The position numbers and the translations under genes were made by a program. Below are positions 37,142-47,825 of a stretch of DNA of 64,000 nucleotides, one piece after another. Source of the stretch: Bacteroidales bacterium. Its GTDB lineage: Bacteria > Bacteroidota > Bacteroidia > Bacteroidales > GCA-2748055. The notes under the pieces were generated by a model. The model was not told the DNA's origin. It worked only from the letters and a program-made list of their open reading frames with translations, and ran no database searches. Numbering within the stretch: the stretch's first letter is position 1; every line of letters begins with the position of its first letter. Location: contig JAGLOO010000006.1 in assembly GCA_023138875.1 (NCBI GenBank), positions 1 to 64,000 on the forward strand. Reading direction: 5' to 3'.

Positions 37142-39532
37142 CTAGAATTCAAATGAGTAACTGACAGAAGGGATCAGCATGAATATGCTCATCTGCTTCA
37201 GAGCCCTGTTTCCATAATTATCATAACCAAAGAAAAGGTAAAAGGGGTTCTGCCGGTTATAGACATTATACAGTCCGAAGCTCCAGGTCTGTGTGCCCCA
37301 CTTCTTCTCCTTGTGCCTGTTGATCCCGAAGTCCAGCCGGTGATAGGCCGGCTCCCTGTATGCATTCTTACCTTTGAAATACTCGATTTCTGAATTGTAA
37401 TGAGAATAGTAAGAGTATCCGCCTTGATACTCGGTTTCATTAAAATTATAATTGTCAGGAGCATACCTGGACACTGCCAGGGTCCGGGATTTGCCTGTGC
37501 CATATACCCAGGTGGCACTTATATCGGTCCGGTCGCTAACCTTATACATGAGCACCAGGGAAACATCGTGACGGCGGTCGTAGGTATAAGGATATGGATT
37601 GCCGTTATTCAGCGTTTCAAACTGCACCTCCGCTTTTGAAAGTGTATAACCGATCCAACCCCTGATCCTGCCTACATCCTTCCTGGCAAGGAACTCCAGT
37701 CCATAGGATTTTCCCGCGCCCCCACGCTCAATCTTATCCTCCCAGTTAACCCCATATTCAAAGAAACTGGAACCCTCGGAATAATCGATCAACCCCGTCA
37801 TGGTCTTATAATAACCCTCCAGGGTGAAATACCAGCTGTCGTTCAGGTTGTAAGCCAATCCCAACGCCGATTGGTAAGAGCTCTGGGGAGGAGTCCGGTC
37901 GGTGGCCGGAACCCATATGTCGGTGGGGAGTCCGATGGTGCTGTTGGCTAACAGGTGAATGTACTGGTCCATCCTGGAAAAGGCAGCCTTCACAGAAAGG
38001 TTTGGAGTGATCAGAAGCCTGCCGGTAAACCGCGGTTGCAGGGAATGATAGAATTCACCCTTTACGAAGAAAGCTGAATAGTGCAATCCTACATTGGCCC
38101 GGATCCTGGAACCCAGCTGGAAGTTATCCTCACCGTATATGTAGAACTCACTGGCATAGATCGGATCGGAATTAAACTCCAGGTTGAGCGTATCATCGGT
38201 CGATTTCAGTGTCTCAATACCCGGTGAAAAGGTGTGGTACTGGTACTTCCCGCCGAATCGAAATGTATGGGAAGGAACAGGCCTATAATCAAAATCGATC
38301 ATACCTCCAATATCCTTAATACCCGAGAAGTAATTGTAAGAATAACCCACATCATATTTCCCGTTCACCAGGGTCTGGGTGTCATCAAATGTGTTGAATT
38401 TATAATTGCTGTAGATCAGGGAAACGTTGCTGAACAGCTTGCTCCCGTAAAGGTGGTTCCACCGCAGGGCTGTGGTCAGGTTTCCCCAGTAAAGGCCCGA
38501 TTCAGATTTTGTCTGGTAGGAAGTATCGTTATCAATCCGCTGCTCTTCGTTTTTAATGAACAACTTGTCCCTTCCGTGATAGACACTCAGGTAAATGCGG
38601 TCAGTTTCAGAGAACTTGTGGTTGATTTTTGCATTCACGTCATAAAAGTAATAGCCCGATAATCCTTCCACTCCGTTCTGCTTATTCACAGCTTTGATAA
38701 TGGGACGGGCCAGTATGTCCAGGTAGGTTCTCCGGGCAGAAATGAGAAAGGAGGTTTTATCCTTGATAATCGGACCCTCCAGTGTAAGCTTTGAAGCAAT
38801 CAGTCCCACCGAACCCGCTCCTTTGAACTCTTTCATATTCCCTTCCTTGAGCCGGATATCGACCACTGATGATAACCGTCCGCCATAATGGGCCGGGAAT
38901 CCCCCTTTGGTAAGGGTGATGCTGGATATGGCATCGGGATTGAATACCGAAAAGAATCCAAACAGGTGGTTCGCATTGTAGATGGGTACTCCGTCCAGCA
39001 AAAAGAGGTTCTGGTCGGGTCCCCCTCCCCTTACATAGATCCCGCTGGTCCCCTCAGTTCCCGATTGCACCCCCGGCATCAGCTGGATGGTCTTGATTAC
39101 ATCCGCCTCGCCCATAAACATTGGGATTGATTTGATATCCTTGATGGAGATGTGGACAGAACTCATCTGAGCATCCTCCACTATATCACGTGGCCGGTTG
39201 GTGGTTACCACCACCTCGTCAAGCAACAGTGACGGCTCCAGGTAAATGTTCATGCTCAGGTTTGCTCCCAGTTTAAAAACTTCGGAATAGGTTGTGTACC
39301 CGACATAAGACACCTGCAGGTTGATCTCACCTGCCGGGAGGGTCAGGCTAAAAAAACCATAATCATTGGCTGAGGTTCCTTTGCCGGATTGAAAGTCATA
39401 CACCGTGGCAGCAATCAGCTTCTCACCAGACGATACGTCCTGCACATAACCACTGAGGGTGTATTGCTGACCCAATAGATTAACAGTCAGGAAGATAAAG
39501 AGCACTCCAGTGAGAGATATGGATTTTATCAT
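37142..39532 (-). CDS. TonB-dependent receptor with carboxypeptidase-like regulatory domain
   Basis: YTLSGYVQDVSSGEKLIAATVYD; plug GTSGIYVRGGGPDQNLFLLDGVPIYNANHLFGFFSVFNPDAI. Confidence 0.92.
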   Translation of the reverse strand: MIKSISLTGVLFIFLTVNLLGQQYTLSGYVQDVSSGEKLIAATVYDFQSGKGTSANDYGFFSLTLPAGEINLQVSYVGYTTYSEVFKLGANLSMNIYLEPSLLLDEVVVTTNRPRDIVEDAQMSSVHISIKDIKSIPMFMGEADVIKTIQLMPGVQSGTEGTSGIYVRGGGPDQNLFLLDGVPIYNANHLFGFFSVFNPDAISSITLTKGGFPAHYGGRLSSVVDIRLKEGNMKEFKGAGSVGLIASKLTLEGPIIKDKTSFLISARRTYLDILARPIIKAVNKQNGVEGLSGYYFYDVNAKINHKFSETDRIYLSVYHGRDKLFIKNEEQRIDNDTSYQTKSESGLYWGNLTTALRWNHLYGSKLFSNVSLIYSNYKFNTFDDTQTLVNGKYDVGYSYNYFSGIKDIGGMIDFDYRPVPSHTFRFGGKYQYHTFSPGIETLKSTDDTLNLEFNSDPIYASEFYIYGEDNFQLGSRIRANVGLHYSAFFVKGEFYHSLQPRFTGRLLITPNLSVKAAFSRMDQYIHLLANSTIGLPTDIWVPATDRTPPQSSYQSALGLAYNLNDSWYFTLEGYYKTMTGLIDYSEGSSFFEYGVNWEDKIERGGAGKSYGLEFLARKDVGRIRGWIGYTLSKAEVQFETLNNGNPYPYTYDRRHDVSLVLMYKVSDRTDISATWVYGTGKSRTLAVSRYAPDNYNFNETEYQGGYSYYSHYNSEIEYFKGKNAYREPAYHRLDFGINRHKEKKWGTQTWSFGLYNVYNRQNPFYLFFGYDNYGNRALKQMSIFMLIPSVSYSFEF

Positions 39533-39679
39533 TGATACAAAGCCTTAAAAAAAAATTAAAGGTAATAAAACAACATAGCTTATAAACGATCAGCAATTCT
39601 TCTTAGTGTAAGAGTGAACAGGAAGTTGATTGGTTGCGTGGAAACTTCGATGAAGTCGAGCCTATGTGTCATAAAAGAC

Positions 39680-39687
39680 TATTTTTG
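39680..39687 (+). promoter_or_regulatory. candidate Bacteroidetes -7 box for rpe
   Basis: TATTTTTG matches TAnnTTTG, 16 nt before ATG at 39704; no clear -33 element. Confidence 0.35.
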
Positions 39688-39703
39688 TATGAAAGAATCC
39701 AAT

Positions 39704-40360
39704 ATGAGTCAGCACCTGATTTCTCCGTCAATCTTAACAGCCGATTTTCTTCACCTGGAACAGGAAATTGAAATGGTCAACACGTCCGAAGCCGACCTCC
39801 TGCACCTGGATATCATGGATGGGGTTTTTGTACCCAATCTCACCTTCGGCTTCCCGGTGATCCGGCAGATCAAATCTGTATCAAAGAAACCCCTGGATGT
39901 ACACCTGATGATCATTAACCCGGACCGTTACCTGGAGCAGTACAGGGATGTGGGGGCTGACTGGCTGACCGTGCATTATGAGACCTGCCCGCACCTCCAC
40001 CGTACCATTCAGAATATCAAGGAATTGGAAATGAAACCGGCAGTTTCGATCAATCCGCATACAGATGTTTCTTTGTTGGAACCGGTGCTGAAGGATCTGA
40101 ACATGGTACTGGTGATGACTGTAAATCCTGGTTTCGGGGGACAAAAATTTATCCAGGCCTCCTATGATAAGATCAGAAAACTAAAAAAAATGATCACTGA
40201 TGCGGGTGCAGATACTCTGATCCAGGTGGATGGCGGGGTTACGGAAGAGAACATTGTTGATCTGATCGCTGCAGGTGTTGATGTGTTCGTGGTGGGCAAT
40301 ACCATTTTTTCTGCTGAAGATCCCATCCGTGTCACTGCAAACCTTAAAAATCCTGCTTAA
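39704..40360 (+). CDS. rpe: ribulose-phosphate 3-epimerase
   Basis: ISPSILTADFLHLEQEI, LHLDIMDGVFVPNLTFG, VMTVNPGFGGQKFI; start set to MSQHLISPS. Confidence 0.95.
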   Translation: MSQHLISPSILTADFLHLEQEIEMVNTSEADLLHLDIMDGVFVPNLTFGFPVIRQIKSVSKKPLDVHLMIINPDRYLEQYRDVGADWLTVHYETCPHLHRTIQNIKELEMKPAVSINPHTDVSLLEPVLKDLNMVLVMTVNPGFGGQKFIQASYDKIRKLKKMITDAGADTLIQVDGGVTEENIVDLIAAGVDVFVVGNTIFSAEDPIRVTANLKNPA

Positions 40361-40362
40361 AG

Positions 40363-40581
40363 ATGTATCAGCAAAAGAAACCACGAGATTACAGGAGCCT
40401 GTGGGTGATCAGCATTTTACTGATCGCCATAGGGATCATACTTACCATCAACCTGGCCATGATCCGACCGGTGGGATATGTCTTACTGGGTGTAGGCGGA
40501 TTCGGACTCATCTGGAGCCTCACCAATATGGGTAAATGGAAAGATAAGCAGGACAGGGACGACCTAAAACATTTCAACTGA
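40363..40581 (+). CDS. small membrane protein, function unknown
   Basis: 72 aa with two TM segments, immediately downstream of rpe. Confidence 0.6.
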   Translation: MYQQKKPRDYRSLWVISILLIAIGIILTINLAMIRPVGYVLLGVGGFGLIWSLTNMGKWKDKQDRDDLKHFN

Positions 40582-41811
40582 TCACTCTTTGCCATCCAGA
40601 AAATCCTGCAGGTAAGCATATGTACCTGTTAATCTTCCATTTTCAGCAATGCTTGCCCGGGCAAGCATACCAGTGTCCTTCAAGCCCAGCAATTCAGGGA
40701 TCACATGTTCCATAATCGCTGCACCGAAATCAGCCGAAGCATCCCTGGGAAGCTCCCCCGGAAGGTTATCCACAGCCATTACGGTGATCGAACCTTTCTC
40801 AAACGAGGCGGTTTCATATCCTGATCCCGGATCATACCCGTAAAAGGGATCGGCAATGGTCGATGCCCGTACGGTGCTGGAAATGGGACCGTTGATATCA
40901 CAACTAATGTCTGCAATGACCCCAATGGGAGTATTGCCGCTCAGGTCGCCCCGGGTGAGTAGAACTGGTGACTGCGGGTCCCAGAAATGGCACGCAACAA
41001 ACATATCTGTCCGCACTGCATAAGGAATGAAACTGTTCTCGTATGCACCCGGATGTGCCACAAAATGTCCAAAATCAAACACCGAACCATCACTGCGCCG
41101 GGTATAATGCCAGGGATCAAGGCGGGCATAGACCGCATGGTCAAATGTCTGATCCAGGTATGACTGAGGCTCCACCTGCCGGATCCCTGCGGCATCAAGG
41201 ATCTCCGTAGCACCTCCGGCCACCCTGCCGCCACCAGTTATGACAATCCGGACACGGTCCATCTCCACCTTACCAAGCTCCGATTTTAATTCCTCCAGGT
41301 CCCTGCATTGAGTTGCAGGACGCAACTCAAATGTCCCATGCCGCAATCCATAGGCTCTCAGTCCATTATAAGCACCTACCACTCCGGCCCACCGGCCAAA
41401 AGCCACCACACGAACCTGGTCCTTGTCTGTAAGGTATTCGTAATCTACAAGCCTGATCCCTTTCCCGATGATGGCCTGCAGCAATCCCCGGTTGTAGGGC
41501 TGCTTTTTGGCCGTGTGGGAAAAAAAAAGGTAGGTCTTCTGATCAACCAGGGACCCGATCTTAACTTCCTTCACCCCCAGCAGAACGACACATCCTGTCA
41601 GGTCCTCTCCAAGGGTAACACCTTCAGCTGTATACTCTTTATCAGTATAGCACCGGTATTCCGATGGTTGAACAATGATCTCCAGGCCTGAATACCGATC
41701 CATCAATTCGCGGCATTGAGATGGCGTAAGGGGGACCCGCCTATCAGGAGGGGTTTTGGTTTCGTATACAATTCCCAGCTTCATCAGATCCATAAATATA
41801 GTATAATTCAA
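40582..41811 (-). CDS. alanine dehydrogenase / saccharopine dehydrogenase-like (LYS1-type) oxidoreductase
   Basis: KLGIVYETKTPPDRRVPLTPSQC, RIVITGGGRVAGGATEIL, GVIADISCDINGPISSTVRASTIADPFYGYDP. Confidence 0.8.
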   Translation of the reverse strand: MNYTIFMDLMKLGIVYETKTPPDRRVPLTPSQCRELMDRYSGLEIIVQPSEYRCYTDKEYTAEGVTLGEDLTGCVVLLGVKEVKIGSLVDQKTYLFFSHTAKKQPYNRGLLQAIIGKGIRLVDYEYLTDKDQVRVVAFGRWAGVVGAYNGLRAYGLRHGTFELRPATQCRDLEELKSELGKVEMDRVRIVITGGGRVAGGATEILDAAGIRQVEPQSYLDQTFDHAVYARLDPWHYTRRSDGSVFDFGHFVAHPGAYENSFIPYAVRTDMFVACHFWDPQSPVLLTRGDLSGNTPIGVIADISCDINGPISSTVRASTIADPFYGYDPGSGYETASFEKGSITVMAVDNLPGELPRDASADFGAAIMEHVIPELLGLKDTGMLARASIAENGRLTGTYAYLQDFLDGKE

Positions 41812-41899
41812 TTTTATTTAAATAAATTTTCGTTTTCATCCATTTCCAGTAAAAAATCCATGTCACTATCAGGAAATGGCTTGTGTCCTTGCTGGTATA

Positions 41900-42523
41900 T
41901 TATTAATAACCTTTAGTCCGTATTTCAACATCCTGAATAGCTGGCAGGGAGATAGCAGTATCTATTTGCACAAATGGCCTTCCGGTGAATCCGGAAGCGT
42001 AGGGTCTGCGTTCCTTTTCCATACTCCACCATCCGGAACATACAAAATCATCCAGGGTATTAATACGGAGAGATGGTTAAGCATGTAAATACAAACTATT
42101 ATTGTTCAATTTTTTGAATTCTACATCTGCTCCAAACCAGAAAAGTATCTCTTTTTCCGTAGATGAATTGAAAAAGTGGTTGTCTATCGCCTGCAGCTTC
42201 ATCGGTTGACAAAAAAAGTCAGCAAACGGTGCCGATACAGCAGGTGTTTCACTACCATCCCAGTAAATGTTTAAAACAAGGGCACGTCCCAGGTAATTGT
42301 TTACCTCTTCAGTAGTTGGCAAATATGTACACCAGAATCTGTTAATGACCCCTTCTCCATTGATATTGCATAAGTTCATACTAGCCCCGGGCTATAGTTT
42401 TTTAAATCCCCAATCAACTTCTGACCTTGTATTTTCCTGCATTTCATAGATGGCCGGAGCCGGACTTTTTTTGTCACAGGATGCAGAGAATAACAGGAAT
42501 GAAAGTGTGACAATGAATAAATT
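41900..42523 (-). pseudogene. decayed DUF2961 (GH172-like) lipoprotein gene
   Basis: Minus strand reads NLFIVTLSFLLFSASCDKKSPAPAIYEMQENTRSEVDWGFKKL*PGASMNLCNINGEGVINRFWCTYLPTTEEVNNYLGRALVLNIYWDGSETPAVSAPFADFF... with an in-frame TAG, a later TAA and no usable start. Confidence 0.6.
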
Positions 42524-42645
42524 TTAACGCTCTAGTTTCATTTTTTCCTTTTTTTGCTTGGTATTAGTTTCTGTTTATTTATAACTGGCATATACAACTG
42601 CGTGCCACGGTTCAGACGGATTGCAAGTGATTGGGAGTATAAAAT

Positions 42646-42795
42646 ATGCAGGTATTTAAATCAGAAGATGATATAGATTCATTATATGATTTATATTATA
42701 AATCTAAAACGGATAAGTCAGATGCACGAATGATCCGGTCTATTATTAAAAGAGGCTTAAGATTAATTTCAAATAATAAATTGCAAATCCTCTAA
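42646..42795 (+). CDS. possible 49-aa small protein
   Basis: MQVFKSEDDIDSLYDLYYKSKTDKSDARMIRSIIKRGLRLISNNKLQIL*; open frame only. Confidence 0.25.
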   Translation: MQVFKSEDDIDSLYDLYYKSKTDKSDARMIRSIIKRGLRLISNNKLQIL

Positions 42796-42834
42796 TTTCT
42801 GTAAGATACTATTAATCTGCTATTTCTTTTCAAT

Positions 42835-43842
42835 TTACTTGAGCGGGAAGGCAATTAAGGTTTGCAATTTTGAAGCATCAGGTTCACTCGTTGGATCGGT
42901 CAGGTAAAACTCAAATGCTTCACCGGTCACCTCCAGCCCATTGGATGAGATGTACTCACCAAACTTGTCATATGAGATGGTAAACTCCTCATAAGGTCCG
43001 GTGTGCATGGCCTGTAACACTTTCATTTCATTGTAAACTATCGGGACTACCTCTCCGGATTTCACTCCAGCTTTGGCTACCGGGATCCCGGCCATATAGT
43101 TTGAATGCCCTGTGGATTCATCATAATCCAGGTAATTAATAAACGGCGCTCCGGCCATCTGTAACTGCTGCATTTCAACCTCCATCATGATCATGCCATA
43201 AAGCCTTCCCAGGTCTTCCCCAATGGTTTCCATGGTCCCGGATCCTCTGGCAACCATAGCTACGATAGCCTGCTTCGTCTCAATGGTTATTGGGCCCAGA
43301 GAACTAACAGTCTGAGGCATGGCCTCCAGGAACTCCTTCAGGCTGGCCAGTCCGGTTTCAAAACTCTGCTCCAGGAACACTTTCCCGAATATCATCCCCA
43401 GACGGCCAATGGGATAGGTTGTCTCCTGGGCAAATGACCATACAACACGCGTCCCCCCATCCACAGGTTCAAAGGTCCATTCAACAAGTGAGGGTGAATC
43501 AACATCCCCGAACCACAGGAAGGATTCGATGTGCTCATTTTCAACCACGGAGATCACCTCCATTTTACCGGCACCCAGCTTATCACCTTCCCATGTATAG
43601 GTGGAACCGACATAGCCGGGTTCGGACTGGATGGTGACTTTCGTTGTACTATCATTTGCCACCCATGGATCCCAGGCTTCCCTGTTCATAAATGAAGCCA
43701 CAGCAGGAAACACCTGTGAAGGTTTAAGGGCAATCTCTATTTCGGCACTCACCTCGGCCGTTGCTGGTGTAATCAAAGGTACGATCAGCATGGCTGCAAC
43801 CAGTATGCCGATGATGGTTAAAACAATTTTCAACGCTTTCAT
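42835..43842 (-). CDS. SRPBCC domain + GyrI-like effector-binding domain protein
   Basis: EIEIALKPSQVFPAVASFMNREAWDPW...; C-terminal bacterial-transcription-activator effector-binding-like region. Confidence 0.7.
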   Translation of the reverse strand: MKALKIVLTIIGILVAAMLIVPLITPATAEVSAEIEIALKPSQVFPAVASFMNREAWDPWVANDSTTKVTIQSEPGYVGSTYTWEGDKLGAGKMEVISVVENEHIESFLWFGDVDSPSLVEWTFEPVDGGTRVVWSFAQETTYPIGRLGMIFGKVFLEQSFETGLASLKEFLEAMPQTVSSLGPITIETKQAIVAMVARGSGTMETIGEDLGRLYGMIMMEVEMQQLQMAGAPFINYLDYDESTGHSNYMAGIPVAKAGVKSGEVVPIVYNEMKVLQAMHTGPYEEFTISYDKFGEYISSNGLEVTGEAFEFYLTDPTSEPDASKLQTLIAFPLK

Positions 43843-43903
43843 GATTCTCTCTATTTGGTTAGAAATTTGGAAACTATAAAAATAAGAAAGTAGCCAATAC
43901 GGG

Positions 43904-44995
43904 TCAATAGCATTGTTTCAGAAGTCTCATGGCTGCAATCCTGTCCGGTTTAAAGGAGGTGTTCCTTGGTATCTCCTCTACACCAACTATTCGTCTGGGG
44001 ACTTCATGGCCAGGCAGGTTTTCATGAAGCATTTCATTCCACGCTTCATATGTAATAGCATGATCACCAATTTCAACAAGCAGGGTAAGTTTCTCCCCCA
44101 GTTTTTCATCCTTTTCCGGAATAACAAGGCACGTGTATCCAATCAACCTGGTGATCTGTTGTTCCAACAATTCGGGCACGATCTTAATACCCCCGGATTT
44201 AATCACATTGTCATACCTGCCCAGCCATTTGAAGCTGTTCCCTCCCCGGCTGATCTCCACCAGGTCATTGGTTGAAACCGCTCCGGTAGTAACTCCGGGC
44301 ACATCAACCACCAGGCAACCGCGCTCATCCTGGTGGATGGATACACCCTCCAGTAGACGAAATTCATTGTCAGGGCTTGTACCATTGATGCGTTTCAGCG
44401 CAAAATGGGTATAGGTTTCGGTCATGGCAAATGATTCATATATGGCCGAAAATTTAATCCGGGTAAGTTCTTCTTGAACGGATGGGTGAAGTTCACCACC
44501 ACCAATGACCAGTTTCTCTATCAGGGAAAGATCATCCCTTTGGTGCAGTGATTCATATACCTGCAGGGGTACCATGGCCCCGAAGGTGATTGCACCTGCA
44601 ATATCCCTGAGTGGTCTTCCTGAAGGTTCTACCATCACAAGGTCCAGTCCGCCTGCCAGCGCCCTCACCACCATCATCTTACCTGCTATATAGCGTACAG
44701 GCAAACAGAGCAGGGCACGATCACCCGGAAGCAAATTAAAAAACTGAATGGTCTTCATTGCGCTCCGAACCATGGAGTCTTTATTCAACACATACTCTTT
44801 GGGATCGCCTGTGGTCCCACTTGTCTCCTGTAAAATATGACCCGCTGAACTGTCCAGGAACAACCTGATAAATGACAGCACATCCTGTTTCCAGTCCGGC
44901 ATGGATCCATCTTCCACAGCATTTTCGCAATGTATAATCAGTGCATCCAGACCAAATGAAATCCCGTCGATATGAAAAGGTCCTGTTAACTTCAT
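43904..44995 (-). CDS. menE: o-succinylbenzoate-CoA ligase (AMP-binding)
   Basis: QETSGTTGDPKEYVLNK, FAMTETYTHFALK, GRYDNVIKSGGIKIVPE; last gene of men cluster. Confidence 0.85.
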   Translation of the reverse strand: MKLTGPFHIDGISFGLDALIIHCENAVEDGSMPDWKQDVLSFIRLFLDSSAGHILQETSGTTGDPKEYVLNKDSMVRSAMKTIQFFNLLPGDRALLCLPVRYIAGKMMVVRALAGGLDLVMVEPSGRPLRDIAGAITFGAMVPLQVYESLHQRDDLSLIEKLVIGGGELHPSVQEELTRIKFSAIYESFAMTETYTHFALKRINGTSPDNEFRLLEGVSIHQDERGCLVVDVPGVTTGAVSTNDLVEISRGGNSFKWLGRYDNVIKSGGIKIVPELLEQQITRLIGYTCLVIPEKDEKLGEKLTLLVEIGDHAITYEAWNEMLHENLPGHEVPRRIVGVEEIPRNTSFKPDRIAAMRLLKQCY

Positions 44996-45004
44996 AATGC
45001 TGGA

Positions 45005-46057
45005 TCAGGTATTGAATATTGATTGAAGGCCCCAATGGTTCTCTGCCCTGTACCAGAGCCGATCGCCTTCCATTTGCAGGGGAGAGGGAAGGTTGTTGGT
45101 ATAGAGCTGTCCTGTACCAAGACCCTGAGGCATGGAAACGCCGAGGTTATAGGTCCATTGTGCAATGGCATTGAGTCCAATGGAAGATTCAAGCGCCGAG
45201 GTGATCCACCAGCCTGCACCCAGTTCGTTTGCAAGATCGATCCACTCATTCGCCACCGAAAATCCACCCAGGAGTCCGGGTTTCAGTATGATATACGAGG
45301 GTTTGATCCTTTCAAGCAACTGTTTTTTATTCGCGATCCCGACTACCCCGATCAACTCCTCATCCAGGGCAACTGGTATAGCAGGATCGACACATAGCGC
45401 AGCCATAGCTTCAACCTGGCCCTGCCTGATGGGTTGTTCGATGGAGTGGATCCCGTACCTTGCAAATGCGTCCATCCTCCCTGGTGCATCTTCCGGTAAC
45501 CATGCTCCGTTTGCATCCAGGCGTACCTCCAGGTCACCTGATCCATATTCCGACCGGATCCAGGCAAGCACTTCCAGTTCAGCCTCCATCCCCATAGCTC
45601 CCACTTTCATTTTCAACACCCTGAAACCCCTTTCCATTTTATTCCTGATCTGTTCCTGCAGGTAAGAGCGGTTCCCCATCCAGATCAATCCGTTGGTGGG
45701 AATACCGGCGTGACCTTCGGTAAAGTCAGATGGAAACAGGATTCTGCATCCCCCATGCCCAAGGTCTTTCAGAGCAGTCTCCATCGCAAACTGAATTCCC
45801 GGAAGTGAAGGCAAGGACTGGGCTGGGTCCATCTCTCCCCTGCCGATCAGTTTACAGATATGATCCACCTGGATTTCTATCTCATCCGGATCCTCCAGGC
45901 TCAGTCCCGGAATAAACGACACTTCACCTATCCCTGTTAATCCATCCTCACGGGTTAGTTTCAGATACCAGCACTCCTTCCTGCGCAACACCCCCCTGGA
46001 GGTACCTGCAGGACGGTGAAAGTTCAATTGGTACCCGGTATAAGAAGCCTGAAACAT
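45005..46057 (-). CDS. menC: o-succinylbenzoate synthase (enolase superfamily)
   Basis: VLKMKVGA, VRLDANGAW, SIEQPIRQG, VALDEEL, ILKPGLLGGF. Confidence 0.9.
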   Translation of the reverse strand: MFQASYTGYQLNFHRPAGTSRGVLRRKECWYLKLTREDGLTGIGEVSFIPGLSLEDPDEIEIQVDHICKLIGRGEMDPAQSLPSLPGIQFAMETALKDLGHGGCRILFPSDFTEGHAGIPTNGLIWMGNRSYLQEQIRNKMERGFRVLKMKVGAMGMEAELEVLAWIRSEYGSGDLEVRLDANGAWLPEDAPGRMDAFARYGIHSIEQPIRQGQVEAMAALCVDPAIPVALDEELIGVVGIANKKQLLERIKPSYIILKPGLLGGFSVANEWIDLANELGAGWWITSALESSIGLNAIAQWTYNLGVSMPQGLGTGQLYTNNLPSPLQMEGDRLWYRAENHWGLQSIFNT

Positions 46058-46960
46058 TTACAGAATAAGTCCTAATCCGAATGAAAGGGAGAATAGCAGT
46101 GTGGCAACAGCGAGTTTCTTTAGCTCTGCATTTAACTCAACGGGGACTGTATTGGTAACCACCTTCTTGATATCTGAAGCCAGCAGGGGCAGTGAAAGAA
46201 GGAACATCAGCTGAATGAAAGATTCAAAATGGATGAGGGTGTAGGCCAGTCCCAGCAGGAATGCAGTAAAGAGAAGTACTACATGGTAAATCTTGGCCCA
46301 GGGCACTCCCATCCTCACCACAAGTGTATTTTTTCCATTCCTGGCATCATTTTCATGATCCCTCAGATTATTGAGATTCAACACCCCCACACTGAGCAGA
46401 CCAATGGAGGAAGCCGGTAGCAAAATGCTCAGATGGAAGGATTGGGTATGCAGAAAATAGGTGCCTGCAACCCCCAGGATCCCAAAATAGATAAACACCA
46501 TGATGTCTCCGAATCCTACATATCCATAGGGTTTTTTTCCGATCGTGTATTTAATAGCAGCAAAAATGGCGGAGAATCCAAGCAGGAAAAAAACGGCATA
46601 CAATAATAGGTTCCGATCCCTTAACCCTGCCCAGATCAACAGTGATCCGGAAACAAGACTCAGGATTACAAAAATCAGGATCATCAGGCGAATCTGCCTC
46701 TGCGTAACCAGCCCGGTCTGAGTTACCCTGAGGGGACCAAGCCTGTTCTCATTGTCGGTTCCCTTCCGTGCATCACCGTAATCATTGGCCAGGTTGGAAA
46801 GGATCTGCAGGGAAAAGGTGGTCAGGGTTCCAAATACAAATACACCCCACTTAAACTTATTCTCTGCATGGCCCAGGAAACTCCCCAAAATGGTGGCTGA
46901 GAGAGCCAGCGGAAGGGTGCGCAACCTGAACGCCTTTAACCAGATGGTAATGCTTTTCAT
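46058..46960 (-). CDS. menA: 1,4-dihydroxy-2-naphthoate polyprenyltransferase
   Basis: NLANDYGDARKGTDNENRLGPLR; NNLRDHENDARNGKNTLVVRMG; polytopic. Confidence 0.93.
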   Translation of the reverse strand: MKSITIWLKAFRLRTLPLALSATILGSFLGHAENKFKWGVFVFGTLTTFSLQILSNLANDYGDARKGTDNENRLGPLRVTQTGLVTQRQIRLMILIFVILSLVSGSLLIWAGLRDRNLLLYAVFFLLGFSAIFAAIKYTIGKKPYGYVGFGDIMVFIYFGILGVAGTYFLHTQSFHLSILLPASSIGLLSVGVLNLNNLRDHENDARNGKNTLVVRMGVPWAKIYHVVLLFTAFLLGLAYTLIHFESFIQLMFLLSLPLLASDIKKVVTNTVPVELNAELKKLAVATLLFSLSFGLGLIL

Positions 46961-46997
46961 ACAACAGCAAAACTAATCAATTTCTTTAAGGTAAATA

Positions 46998-47819
46998 TCA
47001 GGGAAGCTTCGGGAACTGGTCCCAATCCGGTTTGCGCTTCTCCAGAAAAGCGTTTTTACCCTCCTGTGCTTCGTCTGTCATGTAGTACAACATGGTTGCA
47101 TTTCCAGCCAGTTCCTGTATCCCTGCCTGTCCATCCAGCTCGGCGTTGAGTCCCGCCTTGATCATGCGAAGAGCAATGGGACTGTGCTGCATGATCTTCT
47201 TACACCATTCAACTGTTGTATCCTCAAGCTGGTCCGGCGGAACCACCTTATTCACCAGTCCCATTTCCAGGGCTTCGGCTGCACTATATTGTTCGCACAA
47301 GAACCAAATTTCACGGGCTTTTTTCTGTCCTACACTCCTGGCCAGGAATGAGGATCCGAAACCGGCATCGAAACTGCCCACTTTTGGACCGGTCTGACCA
47401 AACCTGGCATTGTCCGAAGCGATGGAAATGTCACAGATCACATGAAGGACGTGCCCTCCACCAATGGCATAACCATTGACCATGGCAATGACAGGCTTCG
47501 GGAGACTCCTGATCTGTCGCTGGACATCCAGGACATTAAGCCTGGGAACACCATCCTTGCCCACATATCCTGCAAAACTCTTCACATTCTGATCACCACC
47601 GCTGCAGAAAGCTTTATCACCTTCGCCGGTCAAAACCACAACCCGCACATCCGCCATTTCCCTGCACAATACCAGTGCCTCACTCATTTCCCTGGTTGTG
47701 TCCGGGGTAAAGGCATTGTAGTACCGAGGACGGTTGATGGTGATCTTTGCAATCCCTTCAAAAAACTCAAACTTGATCTCATCAAATTCTCTGATGCTCT
47801 TCCAGTCCCTATGCTGCAT
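46998..47819 (-). CDS. menB: 1,4-dihydroxy-2-naphthoyl-CoA synthase
   Basis: [70 protein letters not shown]. Confidence 0.95.
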   Translation of the reverse strand: MQHRDWKSIREFDEIKFEFFEGIAKITINRPRYYNAFTPDTTREMSEALVLCREMADVRVVVLTGEGDKAFCSGGDQNVKSFAGYVGKDGVPRLNVLDVQRQIRSLPKPVIAMVNGYAIGGGHVLHVICDISIASDNARFGQTGPKVGSFDAGFGSSFLARSVGQKKAREIWFLCEQYSAAEALEMGLVNKVVPPDQLEDTTVEWCKKIMQHSPIALRMIKAGLNAELDGQAGIQELAGNATMLYYMTDEAQEGKNAFLEKRKPDWDQFPKLP

Positions 47820-47825
47820 GATATG

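Noticed and set aside
41876-42088. 70-aa + strand ORF
   Set aside because: Overlaps the decayed minus-strand gene, whose frames look more protein-like; no family recognised.
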